DNA of 64,000 nt from assembly GCF_033954455.1 (NCBI RefSeq), contig NZ_CP121473.1, positions 248,001 to 312,000 on the forward strand. The letters run 5' to 3'. Positions 30,109 through 39,706 of the stretch are shown piece by piece (the first letter of the stretch is position 1; each line of letters begins with the position of its first letter). The notes below the pieces were generated by a model. That model had not been told where the DNA came from. It ran no database searches and worked only from the letters and a program-made list of their open reading frames with translations. The position numbers and the translations under genes were made by a program. This DNA is from Thiorhodovibrio litoralis. Lineage in GTDB: Bacteria; Pseudomonadota; Gammaproteobacteria; Chromatiales; Chromatiaceae.

Positions 30109-30826
30109 ACCCCATTCGGCCCCCCGGCCAGTTCGCAATCCGGTGCGCAAGCCGGCTCCCAATCCGGCCCTCAATCAGGTTCAGGCGGCGCGGTTGGGCA
30201 GCCTCTGGTCCCGTCGGCTGTTGCCGCTGACCGCACTGGCGCTCGCGCTCTTGCTCGCCTGGCTGTGGTTCGGCTGGCACCCGCAAGCGCCCTCGCATCA
30301 GTTGCGCGACGAGCAAAGGCCGCAGGCGGCAGGCGGCGACTTCGCGCTGCAATCCGCCGCTGGTCCGCTGCACCTTGAGGATTTCCGCGGCAAGCTGGTG
30401 CTGCTTTACTTTGGTTACACCGCCTGTCCGGATGTCTGTCCGACCAATCTGGCGATGCTCGGCATGGCCTTGCGCGCGCTCGAGCCCGAGGAGCGCGATC
30501 GGGTGCAGGTCATTTTTGTGAGCGTCGACCCTAAGCGCGACGACCTCGCGCATCTGCAAACCTACGCCGCCTATTTCCATCCGGACATCATCGGTGCGAC
30601 CGGCAGCGATACTGAGCTGCGTGCCCTGGCCGATCGCTATGGCGCAGTCTATCGCGTCAGCGAAGACCCGAGCTCCGCCATGGGCTACCTAATCGACCAC
30701 TCCGCCAGCACCTATCTGATTGACACCAAAGGCCGCTTGCGCGAGGCGCTTGGCCACGCGACGCCGGCGGAGCAGATAGTCGCCAGGCTGCGGCGGTATC
30801 TGGTAGAAAACAGGCTTCCTGGATAA
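30101..30826 (+). CDS. SCO family protein (SCO1/SenC/PrrC), membrane-anchored thioredoxin-like
   Basis: A 241-residue protein with a basic Pro-rich cytoplasmic N-terminus, one membrane helix (~41-57), and a periplasmic thioredoxin-like domain. The copper/redox motif CPDVC is Cys109/Cys113, and the conserved His is in YLIDHSAST near 203. SCO proteins deliver copper to the CuA site of cytochrome oxidase or act as thiol-disulfide oxidoreductases. No oxidase genes are in the window. It is translationally coupled to the preceding carbonic anhydrase gene and 21 bp from yjbQ. Confidence 0.92.
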   Translation: MPEPHSAPRPVRNPVRKPAPNPALNQVQAARLGSLWSRRLLPLTALALALLLAWLWFGWHPQAPSHQLRDEQRPQAAGGDFALQSAAGPLHLEDFRGKLVLLYFGYTACPDVCPTNLAMLGMALRALEPEERDRVQVIFVSVDPKRDDLAHLQTYAAYFHPDIIGATGSDTELRALADRYGAVYRVSEDPSSAMGYLIDHSASTYLIDTKGRLREALGHATPAEQIVARLRRYLVENRLPG

Positions 30827-30847
30827 GGCCAATTCGCAGGTAGAACG

Positions 30848-31276
30848 ATGAAAACCGTGTTGGATGAGATCACCCTAGCGACCCATCAACCCATCGAGAT
30901 CATCGACATCAGCGCGCAACTGCGTGAGTGCTGTGCCCGTTCCGGTATCCGCACGGGCCTGGCTACCCTGATCTCCCGCCATACCACGGCTTACGTCAAC
31001 TTAAACGAGCGCGAGCCGCAGCTGCAGCTGGATATGCTGGCCTTCCTCAAGCGCTTCATCCCGCGCGACGGCGATTATCGCCACAATGTCGCGCCGGTGG
31101 ATGATCGCGACAATGCCCATGCGCATCTGCTCGGGTTGTTTATGAACGCGTCCGAGACCATCCCGGTTGTCGATGGCAAGCTGATGCTCGGTGATTGGCA
31201 GTCGGTTTTTTTTATCGAGCTCGACGGTCCGCGACCGTCGCGCGCCCTGACGCTGCAGTTTCTCGGGGAGGGTTAA
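30848..31276 (+). CDS. yjbQ: YjbQ family protein (UPF0047)
   Basis: A 142-residue YjbQ/UPF0047 protein. Conserved blocks are [36 protein letters not shown], and [15 protein letters not shown]. Members form trimers with a metal-like His cluster; E. coli YjbQ shows weak thiamine-phosphate synthase activity, which may not be its real role. It sits 4 bp upstream of the RuBisCO-like gene, the tightest spacing in the operon, so a shared pathway is likely (inference). Confidence 0.93.
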   Translation: MKTVLDEITLATHQPIEIIDISAQLRECCARSGIRTGLATLISRHTTAYVNLNEREPQLQLDMLAFLKRFIPRDGDYRHNVAPVDDRDNAHAHLLGLFMNASETIPVVDGKLMLGDWQSVFFIELDGPRPSRALTLQFLGEG

Positions 31277-31280
31277 CGCC

Positions 31281-32591
31281 ATGAACGCAACCGATGCCCG
31301 CGGCTTTTTCGCCTCGGCCGAAGATATTGTTCTCGAAGACCATCTGCTGCTCGATTATGTCTTTGAGTGCCAGGGCGACCCGGAGCTCGCTGCCGCCCAC
31401 CTTTGTAGTGAGCAATCCACCGCTCAATGGGCGCGCGTGGGCGTCGATGAGGACTACCGCCCGCGTTTCGCAGCCAAGGTGCTGGAACTTGAAATTCAGC
31501 CCTCGCCGGCTGGTTGGACTGTGCCGATGCCGGGATTGGGCGAGGGCCCGGTCCATCGCTGTCATGTGCGCATCGCTCACCCGCACGCCAATTTCGGCCC
31601 GCGTATCCCCAACCTGCTAAGTGCCGTGCTCGGCGAAGGCGCCTTTTTCGCCCCGGGCATCCCCCTGATTAAGCTGCTCGATATTCATTTCCCGGCATCT
31701 TTCCTGAGTGCCTTCGCGGGGCCAAAATTCGGCATCCAGGGTTTGCGCGAGAAGCTTCGGGTATATGATCGACCGATATTTTTTGGCGTGGTCAAGCCCA
31801 ACATCGGCCTCGCCCCGGAACCTTTCGCCGAGCTTGGCCATCAGGCCTGGTGCGGTGGCCTGGATATCGCCAAGGACGATGAAATGCTGGCCGACACCGA
31901 TTGGTCACCACTGGCCGAACGGGCGCGATTGCTGGGTGACGCCTGCCGGCGCGCCGAGCAGAGCACTGGGGTGCCGAAAATTTACCTCGCCAATATCACC
32001 GACGAGGTGGATCGGCTGATTGCACTGCATGACACCGCCGTCGCTGCCGGCGCGGGCGCGGTGATGCTGAACGCCTGGCCCACGGGTCTGAGTGCCGCGC
32101 GCATGCTCGCCCGCCATACCAAAGTGCCTTTGGTGGCGCATTTTCCGGTCATCGCGGCCATGAGCCGTTTACCCTTCTTTGGTGTGCATAGCCGTGTTAT
32201 CACCAAACTGCAACGCCTGGCCGGATTCGATGTCATCATCATGCCCGGTTTTGGTGAGCGCATGATGACCCCGGCGGAAGAAGTGAGCGCCTGCATCGAT
32301 GCCTGTCTCGACCCGAGCTTTGGCGCGTTGAAGCCCAGCCTGCCGGTCCCTGGTGGAAGCGACTCGGCGGCGACGCTCGCGGCTGTTCACGCCCAGGTCG
32401 GCAGCGCGGATTTTGGCTTCGTTCCCGGCCGCGGCGTCTTTAACCACCCCCAGGGACCGACCGCCGGGGCGAAAAGTCTGCATCAGGCCTGGGAGGCGAT
32501 TGCCGCCGGCGTGGCCGTGCCTGAGGCCGCTCGTGAGCAGCCTGAACTCAAGGCGGCACTCGAGACATTTGGCGATCTGTCGATCCCTTGA
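31281..32591 (+). CDS. RuBisCO-like protein (form IV, photosynthetic-bacteria clade)
   Basis: A 436-residue RuBisCO-like protein. It resembles the Chlorobaculum tepidum RLP closely along its length, from memory. The carbamylation/metal motif is kept ([10 protein letters not shown] near 192-202). Other carboxylase residues are lost: the phosphate loop reads [11 protein letters not shown], so the second catalytic lysine is Asn, and loop 6 reads [12 protein letters not shown] instead of the G-K form. It should therefore not fix CO2. Form IV-Photo RLPs are linked to sulfur-compound oxidation and stress in green sulfur bacteria; the reaction is unknown. It is the last gene of a run with gamma-carbonic anhydrase, SCO and yjbQ. 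Confidence 0.94.
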   Translation: MNATDARGFFASAEDIVLEDHLLLDYVFECQGDPELAAAHLCSEQSTAQWARVGVDEDYRPRFAAKVLELEIQPSPAGWTVPMPGLGEGPVHRCHVRIAHPHANFGPRIPNLLSAVLGEGAFFAPGIPLIKLLDIHFPASFLSAFAGPKFGIQGLREKLRVYDRPIFFGVVKPNIGLAPEPFAELGHQAWCGGLDIAKDDEMLADTDWSPLAERARLLGDACRRAEQSTGVPKIYLANITDEVDRLIALHDTAVAAGAGAVMLNAWPTGLSAARMLARHTKVPLVAHFPVIAAMSRLPFFGVHSRVITKLQRLAGFDVIIMPGFGERMMTPAEEVSACIDACLDPSFGALKPSLPVPGGSDSAATLAAVHAQVGSADFGFVPGRGVFNHPQGPTAGAKSLHQAWEAIAAGVAVPEAAREQPELKAALETFGDLSIP

Positions 32592-32593
32592 CC

Positions 32594-32638
32594 TGCGCCC
32601 TTGGGGCGCACTGACAGCTCCAGGCGATATTCGCTTTG
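32594..32638. terminator. Candidate hairpins between convergent RLP and yggX genes
   Basis: A 7-bp perfect hairpin (tgcgccc, loop ttg, gggcgca) occupies 32594-32610. It sits in the 58-bp gap between the convergent RLP and yggX genes, and a second short inverted repeat (aggcgat/atcgcct) follows. Neither has a strong T-tract. Confidence 0.35.
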
Positions 32639-32649
32639 ACAGAAATCGC

Positions 32650-32922
32650 CTAAGTCTTGGGCGGCACATAGCCTTCGGGCACCTCCGCGCCCTCGCCGAA
32701 AAAGAACTCTTCCATCTGCTGCTCAAGAAACTTGCGTGCCTTGGGATCCATCGGGCTGAGGCGATTTTCGTTGATCAGCATCGTCTGATGCTTGAGCCAT
32801 TCGCTCCACGCCTGTTTGGATACCTGATCGAAAATACGCTGCCCGAGCGCACCGGGATAAGGAACACGTTCGAGCCCTTCGGCCTCTTGTCCGAGCTTGA
32901 TGCATTCAACCATGCGGGCCAT
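32650..32922 (-). CDS. yggX: Fe(2+)-trafficking / oxidative damage protection protein YggX
   Basis: A 90-residue YggX protein that protects Fe-S clusters from oxidants. The family start [18 protein letters not shown] is seen, with the conserved Cys7, and later [20 protein letters not shown] 32922 was chosen: GGAG lies seven bases upstream and it gives the standard length. It lies downstream of mutY on the same strand, the same order as in E. coli. Confidence 0.96.
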   Translation of the reverse strand: MARMVECIKLGQEAEGLERVPYPGALGQRIFDQVSKQAWSEWLKHQTMLINENRLSPMDPKARKFLEQQMEEFFFGEGAEVPEGYVPPKT

Positions 32923-33100
32923 AAAATTCTCCATTAGGAAGGTCGCGACCAAAGCCGGTCGCGCTTGGCGGATTCAGTCTGTTTCGTAAACCGGTCTGCA
33001 CTCGCGGCATAGCAGGCACGCTTATTGACCAGGGCCAACCCAGGCGCCGCGAGCCGGTGCGGTTTGATCCGGCGCCGGCAGCAAGCTGTCACTGCCCGGC

Positions 33101-34198
33101 TCAAGCGTCTTCGGACAGCTCCAGCAGCAGGCGTTTGAGTGGCGCGGGCACGGCCATTTTGGTTGCCGCCTCAAGGCTCAGCCACACACGGGAATCATCG
33201 TCTGCGACCCTGTCGGAAAGGCCCGGAAACCTCAGGCGTACCGGGTGGATATCGAGTGCAAAGTGGGAGAAGGTATGCCGTCTGTCGGCGAGTTTTTCAA
33301 CCGCAGTGGCCTGGGCACCCAGATGGCGCTCGCACCAGCTGGTGAAATCTTCATCCATTGCCGCCTCCGGCAAGGTCCAGAGTCCACCCCAGATCCCACT
33401 GGCGGGGCGTCGCTCGAGCAGAATGTTACCTTGAGCGTCTTGCACCAGCAGCCAGCGGGTCGCGCGTCGCGGTAGCGAGCGCTTGGGCTTGGGCTTGGGA
33501 TAGCAGCGCACCTGGTCGCTCGCCAAGGCGAGACACTGTCGACTGAGTGGACAGCAAGTGCAACGCGGCGCGCCGCGGGTGCAGAGGGTCGCACCTATAT
33601 CCATCATCCCTTGGTTGTAGGCGGCGGCGCCGGGCCAGTCGCCGCGAGGACCAAGTCCAACGGCGGCTGCCAGCAGCTCATCCGCCAGCACCCACAGACG
33701 GTGTTGGACCGCGCTCTGCCCCGGCCAACCAGATACTGCGAAGCACCTTGCCAGCACCCGTTTGACGTTGCCATCAAGAATCGCATGGGCCTGGCCGCCG
33801 GCCAGGGACAACACCGCTCCGGCAGTGGAGCGGCCGATGCCCGGCAGTGCCATCAGGGAGTCGAGTTGTTGGGGGAACTCGCCGCCGTGGCGTTTCTCGA
33901 TCTCGCGGGCGGCGTGATGAAGATTGCGCGCGCGGGCATAGTAGCCAAGCCCGGCCCAGTGACGCAGCACATCGTCCAAGTCCGCGCGCGCCAGTGCGTG
34001 AAGGGTCGGAAAACGCGCGATGAAGCATTCGAAGTACGGGATGACCACGGCAACCTGCGTCTGTTGCAGCATGATCTCCGAGACCCAGACCCGATAAGGT
34101 GTGGGCTCGCGTTGCCAGGGGAGGTCCTTGCGGCCGTGCTGGGCGAACCAATCGAGCACTGTGGCCGCGAAGGCATCGGGGAGCCAGGCCGTGGTCAT
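33101..34198 (-). CDS. mutY: A/G-specific adenine glycosylase MutY
   Basis: Removes adenine mispaired with 8-oxoguanine. 365 residues. The catalytic Glu41 is in SEIMLQQTQ, the helix-hairpin-helix is LMALPGIGRSTAGAVL with catalytic Asp142 in AILDGNVKRVL, and the 4Fe-4S ligands are Cys206, Cys213, Cys216 and Cys222 (spacing 6-2-5). The C-terminal MutT-like domain (from ~235) recognises 8-oxoG. The start lies 14 bp downstream of the AsmA-like gene, so they are probably cotranscribed, with yggX following. Confidence 0.97.
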   Translation of the reverse strand: MTTAWLPDAFAATVLDWFAQHGRKDLPWQREPTPYRVWVSEIMLQQTQVAVVIPYFECFIARFPTLHALARADLDDVLRHWAGLGYYARARNLHHAAREIEKRHGGEFPQQLDSLMALPGIGRSTAGAVLSLAGGQAHAILDGNVKRVLARCFAVSGWPGQSAVQHRLWVLADELLAAAVGLGPRGDWPGAAAYNQGMMDIGATLCTRGAPRCTCCPLSRQCLALASDQVRCYPKPKPKRSLPRRATRWLLVQDAQGNILLERRPASGIWGGLWTLPEAAMDEDFTSWCERHLGAQATAVEKLADRRHTFSHFALDIHPVRLRFPGLSDRVADDDSRVWLSLEAATKMAVPAPLKRLLLELSEDA

Positions 34199-34212
34199 GG
34201 CATCACGCGCGC

Positions 34213-36552
34213 TTAGTCGGTTCCGAGCAATTGGCGCAAGCCTTGCTCCAAACCCTTGATTCCGGTGTGTTCCTCAAGTGCGCGCAGCTTGTCCTGATGC
34301 TGTTGCAGCTTGCGCTCGAGCGCGCGCGCTGCGGCCTCGCGCAATGCCGGCCCTGGGTCGAGCGTCACGCGCGGTGCTGTCCACCCGCCCTGAATGCGAA
34401 GCGGTAGCTCCAGGCCGCTCAGATCAATGCCATCCGGTTCATTCGCCTTTGGTTGCAAAACGGCGTTCAGATCGAAATCCACTCGTTGGGTGGGCAGCTC
34501 AACAAGGCCGGTGCCAGAGATGGCCACCTGCGGCGAACGAGCGAGGATGTCCTGACTGCGAAACAATCCCAATCCCGATCCCCCCTGAAAGCTCGCGCTC
34601 ATCTCGGTGAAGACATCGAGTTGGGGCAACTCAGCCAGGGTTGCGGGAAGATTCAGGCCTTTCGCGCGGAGCAATTTGTCCAGCGCGATGCCTTCCACTC
34701 GCACATCGCGCAGCAGCAGGGCGGCATCGCCGCCCAGGCTGTGGCTGATTTGAGCCCAGTCGCCGCCGGTGGCGGTCAACTCGAGCCCAATCTCGGCCGC
34801 GCCGCTTGCCGACAGCTCGGTGCGCAAATCGTTCAGCAGGGGGCCAATTTGCACGCCTTCACCTTTCGCCAGCAGCTTGAGCGCTGGTGCCTTCGCGCCG
34901 ACGGGCGTCAGCTCCAGATAGCCGCCGATGCGCCCGGCGTAGAAATCCGGAGCGGAAAAGTCCGTGGTCAGGTGCAGGTTCTGAAGCCGTGGTTTCAATT
35001 CAATCGGGCCGGCGTTCAGCTTGAAGATGCCAAATTGCTGGACTTCGATTTCACCCGATGCTCGCAGCGCAGACCAGAAGGGGCTGGACGACGCGGCGGC
35101 TTGCGTGGCGGGCGGTGTTGGCGCCGGCTCTGATGCCGCGAGCGCGCTGACTTTAAGCAATCGACCGTCTGGGGGGAGGTCATGGGCGGTCCGCGCGCTC
35201 GCGGTGAGACTTAGCTCGTCATCTGCGCGTGATGCTGAGGTTGTCGCAGACCTTGCCGCCAGATGTGCGACATCCCCACTTGGCAGGTAGCGGTCGAGGT
35301 TCAGTTGGTCCATTGACAGACTGAACAGGGCCGTCGGCTGGGCGCCAAAACCGAGCGAAGCGCGACCCTGGGCCTCGGTGTCATCAAGCTTTAGCCGGAG
35401 GGACTCCACGCGAAGGGCGCGTGGGCTCAAATGAAAATCAAGACGCGCCGCGAGCGAGCGAAAGCCTTGGTCGGTCGCGGTCAGCGTGGCTGGAACCTGG
35501 TCGAGCTCGCCGTTTTCAATCCAGGCGCGCGGATCGAAGGGGTCGATCCTGAGCTGCCCGGATGCTGTGGGCAAACCTTGTTCCAGAGCGGTGGAGAGCT
35601 GTCCGTGAAAACGCAGCCCGAGCATCAGCGCCTGCATGTTCTCGAGTTTTGCCAGACCTGCGCGACGATCGAGACGCAGGTCGCCCGTGAGCTCGGCCGC
35701 TGGGCCATGCAGGTCGAGGTTCGCGCGACGCAACCGCAGGGCGCCGATTTTGAGGCGCGCGTCCGACAGCTCAAGGATGTCGGGATCACTAACCGGCGCA
35801 AGGCTAGAGGTCAGTTCCATCCGCGCCGACCAGTCCGCGTCGAACCCAGGCAGGCCGCCGAGCAACAGCCCGCGCGCATGCACCTGTGTCGCCGCCGATT
35901 CTTCCCCGGGGCCATCCTCGGGTTCCCCTTTGAGTCCAGGTCCAGGATCAAGCCCAGGCCCAACCAAGGGCAAGGGCCCGATCTTTAAGGACAACTCCGT
36001 GACCTGAAGATCCTGTCGCGTCGCGCCGTCTTTTCCCACAGCGCTCAGGCTAAGTTGGCCGCCATCGATCGCAAGCTCGCGCAGGCGCGGGCCGGTGGCG
36101 TTGCTCGCTCCAACCAGCTCGACCTTGGCCTGTGCCATGTCAAAGGCGATCACTCGCGGATTTACCGTCGTGGCGGGGTTGGGTGTGCTGTTGAGTTCGC
36201 CGGTCAGACCCAGCGCCGTGGCGCTCGCTGGCTGCAACTCGGCGCTGAGTAAGGAGCCCCAACGAAAGGCGATCAGCACTTCACGCGCATGCAACCGCGG
36301 CCGTTGCGGGTGGTCCGCCGGCGCTTGCATGGTTACCTGCCCCAGGCTGATCTCCGGCAGGGGGCGCCAGCGAATGCGCGGGCCCGTGCCGATGGTCCAT
36401 TGCCAGGCGGTGGCCTGCTCGGCTTGGGCGATCAGGACGTCCCGGATTTGTGGGCGATCAAGCAGATAATCGCCGGCGAAAAAGAGGGTTCCGCCGAGTC
36501 CGGCAAGAATGAGAACGACCGCGAGAAGAATTGCTCGTAGCCGTCGGATCAT
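34213..36552 (-). CDS. AsmA family protein
   Basis: A 779-residue AsmA-like protein. One N-terminal membrane helix (IRRLRAILLAVVLILAGLGG) is followed by a long periplasmic beta-rich region and a conserved C-terminal AsmA domain (GSGLGLFRSQDILARSPQ, ISGTGLVELPTQRVDFDL). AsmA-like proteins are bridge-type candidates for phospholipid transport or outer-membrane assembly. Two Ala/Pro-rich low-complexity linkers lie near 240 and 480. ATG 36552 gives the membrane helix at the N-terminus and has an aggag upstream; the open frame extends further but into an unrelated Pro/Arg-rich stretch. It is the first gene of the asmA-mutY-yggX run. Confidence 0.9.
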   Translation of the reverse strand: MIRRLRAILLAVVLILAGLGGTLFFAGDYLLDRPQIRDVLIAQAEQATAWQWTIGTGPRIRWRPLPEISLGQVTMQAPADHPQRPRLHAREVLIAFRWGSLLSAELQPASATALGLTGELNSTPNPATTVNPRVIAFDMAQAKVELVGASNATGPRLRELAIDGGQLSLSAVGKDGATRQDLQVTELSLKIGPLPLVGPGLDPGPGLKGEPEDGPGEESAATQVHARGLLLGGLPGFDADWSARMELTSSLAPVSDPDILELSDARLKIGALRLRRANLDLHGPAAELTGDLRLDRRAGLAKLENMQALMLGLRFHGQLSTALEQGLPTASGQLRIDPFDPRAWIENGELDQVPATLTATDQGFRSLAARLDFHLSPRALRVESLRLKLDDTEAQGRASLGFGAQPTALFSLSMDQLNLDRYLPSGDVAHLAARSATTSASRADDELSLTASARTAHDLPPDGRLLKVSALAASEPAPTPPATQAAASSSPFWSALRASGEIEVQQFGIFKLNAGPIELKPRLQNLHLTTDFSAPDFYAGRIGGYLELTPVGAKAPALKLLAKGEGVQIGPLLNDLRTELSASGAAEIGLELTATGGDWAQISHSLGGDAALLLRDVRVEGIALDKLLRAKGLNLPATLAELPQLDVFTEMSASFQGGSGLGLFRSQDILARSPQVAISGTGLVELPTQRVDFDLNAVLQPKANEPDGIDLSGLELPLRIQGGWTAPRVTLDPGPALREAAARALERKLQQHQDKLRALEEHTGIKGLEQGLRQLLGTD

Positions 36553-36683
36553 GCTCCCCGACTCCTTTTGCAATTTGCCCTGCTGTTGTTGTCGCAATTC
36601 GCGGGGCGGTTTTGGTCGTGATGCGAGCCGTGGTTTCGGCGGCGGATCAGAACCGCGTCTGCCGCCGTCATCGCGGTCGGGAA

Positions 36684-36757
36684 TGGAGCGGGCGATGGGA
36701 ATCGAACCCACATTGGAGGCTTGGGAAGCCCCTGTTCTACCATTGAACTACGCCCGC
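36684..36757 (-). tRNA. tRNA-Gly (anticodon CCC)
   Basis: A complete cloverleaf on the minus strand: acceptor stem gcgggcg/cgcccgc, D-arm gttcaatggtagaac, anticodon stem ggggc/gcctc with loop ttcccaa (anticodon CCC), T-arm tgggttcgattccca, discriminator T and an encoded CCA at 36684-36686. The anticodon stem has one G-T wobble pair. The gene lies just upstream of the AsmA-like gene. Confidence 0.95.
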
Positions 36758-36767
36758 ATTAAACTGG

Positions 36768-36842
36768 GCCTGCATTGCACCGAACCTGCATTGTGCCGGG
36801 TTCACATGCCTGGGTTCGCATTGGCCTGGGCTGGCATTGAGA
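36768..36842. repeat. Degenerate ~18-bp repeats upstream of tRNA-Gly
   Basis: Four degenerate units with the pattern cctg...cattg (for example cctgcattgcaccgaa, cctgcattgtgccggg, cctgggttcgcattgg, cctgggctggcattga) follow each other in the region where the tRNA promoter should lie. Function unknown. Confidence 0.5.
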
Positions 36843-36959
36843 TGGACCCGCGATGGTGCCGGCACCGGCCAGATGCCTGTCAGGCGATTGTAGGTCCGGG
36901 CGAGCAGATCGGCAAGGCAAGATGTTGCCCGCTCAGAACAGACTGAACCGCCAAGCCGT

Positions 36960-38783
36960 TCAGGCATACATTTGCTCGATGCTGTCGCGATACCTTTCGA
37001 TGACCCGGTCGCGCTTGATCTTCATCGTCGGCGTCAGTAGCCCGTTGTCGATGGACCAGGGCTCGAGCAACAGGGTGGCGCGGCGGATCTTGGCATAGCC
37101 GGGAAAATCTGCCAGCGCCTCGCGCATGCGCGCCAGCATGGCTTTGACCAAGCGTGGCTCGGTCAGACCGGCTGGTTCTTGAGGGTCGACGCCAAACTCC
37201 CGCGCCAGCGTTGGCCACAGGTCCGCATTCAGCACAAGCAGGGCGCTCAGAAAGGGTCTGCCTTCGCCGATCACCATGGCTTGCTCGAACATGGGGTCCA
37301 TACTGATGGCCATCTCCATGTCGGCCGGAGGGATCTTCTCGCCATTGGAAAGCACCAGAATGTCCTTCAGCCGCCCGGTGATCTGAATATGGCGACCGAT
37401 CAGCCGTGCCTGATCCCCGGTGCGCAGCCAGCCATCGCGGCCCAGCACCCGCGCGGTGGCGGCGTGATTGTTCCAATAGCCGCGCATGACGCCCGGCCCC
37501 TTCACCTGCAGTTCATCTTGGTCGCCAATGCGCACCTGCACGCCGCGCAGCGGGATGCCGACGGTCTCGGGACGGTTGTCCTCAAGCGGGTTCACGCTGA
37601 TCACCGGGCTGGTTTCCGTCAGGCCATAGCCTTGAATCAGCGGCAGTCCCAGCCCGATGAACAGCCGCGCGACATCCGGCGGCAGGGGCGCGCCGCCGCT
37701 GACTGCCGCACGGATGCGCCCGCCGAGCCGTTCTAGCACCTTGGTGGCCACCAGACGCTTGAGCAGTGGCCACAGCAGCTGCAGTGGATGCCAGCGCCGG
37801 CGCCCCTGTCGGTGCTCGAACACCATCCAGCCGACGCGCGCGGCCAGCGCGAACAACCAGCGCGCCGGTGGTGGGCGATCTTTGAGCTGCTGGCTCAGGC
37901 GCTGATAGACGCGCTCGAAGACTCGCGGCACGGCGATGATCACGGTCGGGCGGATGTTCACGAGATCCTCGCCGAGCTGCCCGACCGAGCGTGCGTAGGC
38001 GACGGTGGAGCCTGCCATCATCGGCAGATAGTAGCTCGCCATGCGCTCGAGCATGTGCGACAGTGGCAAAAAGGACAGGAAAACGTCCTCCTGATAGACA
38101 TCCAGCACGGTCAGGGCGCCATGCGCGTTGCTTAGCACATTGCGGTGGGTGAGCATGACGCCCTTGGGCTTGCCGGTGGTGCCGGAGGTATAAACGATGG
38201 TCGCCAACTCATCCGGGTCGGCCACGCGCTGGCGCCAGGTCTCCGCCTGCGCGGGTAGCCAGTCAGCGGCGGGCGCCACGCGTGGGTCGCGCTCAGCCTG
38301 CGCGCGCGCCTCGGCGGAGGACTCCAGCAGCACCACCCGCGCCGGCCGGCGTGGGTCGGCGATGGCCTCCGCGAGCCGCTTCCAGCGCCCCAGATCCTGG
38401 ACTAACAGGACCTCAGCTGCGGCATCCTGGAGGATGTAGGCGACATTCTCGGGGCGGTCGTCAGTGTAGAGTGGAACCGTGACCAGGCCGAGCGACAGAG
38501 CTGCTTGCTCGAAAATCACCCATTCTGGACAATTACGCAGCAGGATGGCGACGCGGTCGCCAGGCTTCAGCGCCTCACCTGCCAGCGCCTTGCGCCAGCG
38601 CGCCACCTCCGCGGCCGTTTGCGCCCAAGTCAGGCTTTGCCAGCCGCCCCGAGTTCGATCAAGCGTACGATCATGCCAGCGATAGGCCTCGCGCTGTGGC
38701 GAGCGGTGCAGCCGCTGTAGGAACAACCCATCGAGCGTTACCGCGCGCTCGAGCGGAATGAGATCTTCTGACCATTGCACCAT
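36960..38783 (-). CDS. Long-chain fatty acyl-CoA synthetase (AMP-forming)
   Basis: A 607-residue ANL-superfamily enzyme that activates fatty acids with ATP and CoA. Motifs: the P-loop YTSGTTGKPKGVMLTHRN near 175-192, GYGLTETSPVISVN near 385, the DGWLRTGD hinge (near 465), and the C-terminal catalytic Lys region NGEKIPP/TPTMKIKRDRV. It is of the FadD15-like long form. ATG 38783 starts MVQWSEDLIPLE. It is divergent from thiS. The fatty acid specificity is not readable. Confidence 0.92.
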   Translation of the reverse strand: MVQWSEDLIPLERAVTLDGLFLQRLHRSPQREAYRWHDRTLDRTRGGWQSLTWAQTAAEVARWRKALAGEALKPGDRVAILLRNCPEWVIFEQAALSLGLVTVPLYTDDRPENVAYILQDAAAEVLLVQDLGRWKRLAEAIADPRRPARVVLLESSAEARAQAERDPRVAPAADWLPAQAETWRQRVADPDELATIVYTSGTTGKPKGVMLTHRNVLSNAHGALTVLDVYQEDVFLSFLPLSHMLERMASYYLPMMAGSTVAYARSVGQLGEDLVNIRPTVIIAVPRVFERVYQRLSQQLKDRPPPARWLFALAARVGWMVFEHRQGRRRWHPLQLLWPLLKRLVATKVLERLGGRIRAAVSGGAPLPPDVARLFIGLGLPLIQGYGLTETSPVISVNPLEDNRPETVGIPLRGVQVRIGDQDELQVKGPGVMRGYWNNHAATARVLGRDGWLRTGDQARLIGRHIQITGRLKDILVLSNGEKIPPADMEMAISMDPMFEQAMVIGEGRPFLSALLVLNADLWPTLAREFGVDPQEPAGLTEPRLVKAMLARMREALADFPGYAKIRRATLLLEPWSIDNGLLTPTMKIKRDRVIERYRDSIEQMYA

Positions 38784-38890
38784 GACGGCCCTCGCGACGT
38801 TTTTATCCCAATTCCCGGCCAGCGGCGCCGAGTGCAACGGCGCCATTATCGCGGTTGCTAACGGCGCCAGGGCCGGCTGAGGACATATCT

Positions 38891-39091
38891 ATGCACATCT
38901 TTCTTAACGGCGAAAGCCATGAGCTGGACCCGGGAACGACCTTGCAGCGACTGATTGACCAGCAGGGGCTGACCGGCCGGCGACTTGCGATTGAAGTCAA
39001 CCAGACCCTGGTGCCCCGCAGCCAGTTTGCCGCAAGCGAGCTCGCCGAGGGCGATCGGGTTGAGATCATCCACGCCGTTGGCGGAGGTTGA
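38891..39091 (+). CDS. thiS: Sulfur carrier protein ThiS
   Basis: A 66-residue ubiquitin-like sulfur carrier for the thiazole part of thiamine. It starts MHIFLNGESHELDPG with a good ribosome-binding site (gagga) and ends in the required Gly-Gly (HAVGGG). The family core is RLAIEVNQTLVPRSQF. Its usual partner thiG does not follow; the globin gene converges on it instead, leaving thiS alone. No TPP riboswitch motif was seen upstream. Confidence 0.93.
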   Translation: MHIFLNGESHELDPGTTLQRLIDQQGLTGRRLAIEVNQTLVPRSQFAASELAEGDRVEIIHAVGGG

Positions 39092-39104
39092 AGGCTAGTC
39101 GACC

Positions 39105-39512
39105 TCAGCTTGCTCCGCCTTCCATCATCAGTTCGGCCAGTTCATCATAGACCCTGATCCATGCGGTGCGGGTTTCGGCGGTAAAGTCGCTCCCGAGCCG
39201 CTCGGCCAGTGTCGTGATCAAGGCCTCGCGCAGTCGTGGAAAATCCTCGTCCTCGACACCATAACCGCTATGGCGCGCGCCCATCATTTTGATCACCCGA
39301 TCCAGCGCCTGCAGATCGTCGAGTGACTCGACCGCGCGATTGACCATGCGCATCAGCTTGTGGGCCTGCTCGTCCATTTCGCCCTTGAACAGATGGCGCA
39401 GGTCCGGGTTGTCGTTGAACATGCGCTGATACAAGGCGGTACCCAGTTGATCGGCTTGCGGTTGGAGTTGCGCCCAGGAAGAGCGCACGAGTGCGATGTC
39501 GTCTGATGTCAT
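39105..39512 (-). CDS. Single-domain globin (bacterial hemoglobin)
   Basis: A 135-residue globin of the flavohemoglobin/Vitreoscilla-hemoglobin type without a reductase domain. The proximal heme ligand is His81 in ARHSGYGV, followed by the family motif FPRLREALITTLAERLG. Roles of relatives include oxygen supply and nitric oxide handling. ATG 39512 was chosen, with GGAG 11 bases upstream; a TTG eight codons earlier is less likely. It is divergent from djlA. Confidence 0.9.
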   Translation of the reverse strand: MTSDDIALVRSSWAQLQPQADQLGTALYQRMFNDNPDLRHLFKGEMDEQAHKLMRMVNRAVESLDDLQALDRVIKMMGARHSGYGVEDEDFPRLREALITTLAERLGSDFTAETRTAWIRVYDELAELMMEGGAS

Positions 39513-39706
39513 AATAGGAGTGTCTCCTGTGAGCAAAAGGCCGCGCGGAGCATCGGCGCTAGCGCGTGCCCGGAGTTAGCCGCAATGGCATGGTCCATCG
39601 GTCTGCCGGGCAGAGTAGCGGAAATCGCCGCAGTTTATACCTGAGTTGGGGCGAAATTGCTCACCCTGGGTGCGGGGCGTAAAGGGAATCATCGAGATAC
39701 GAGTCC

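Noticed and set aside
38784-38890. TPP riboswitch upstream of thiS
   Set aside because: The leader is too short and lacks the conserved CTGAGA-type core.
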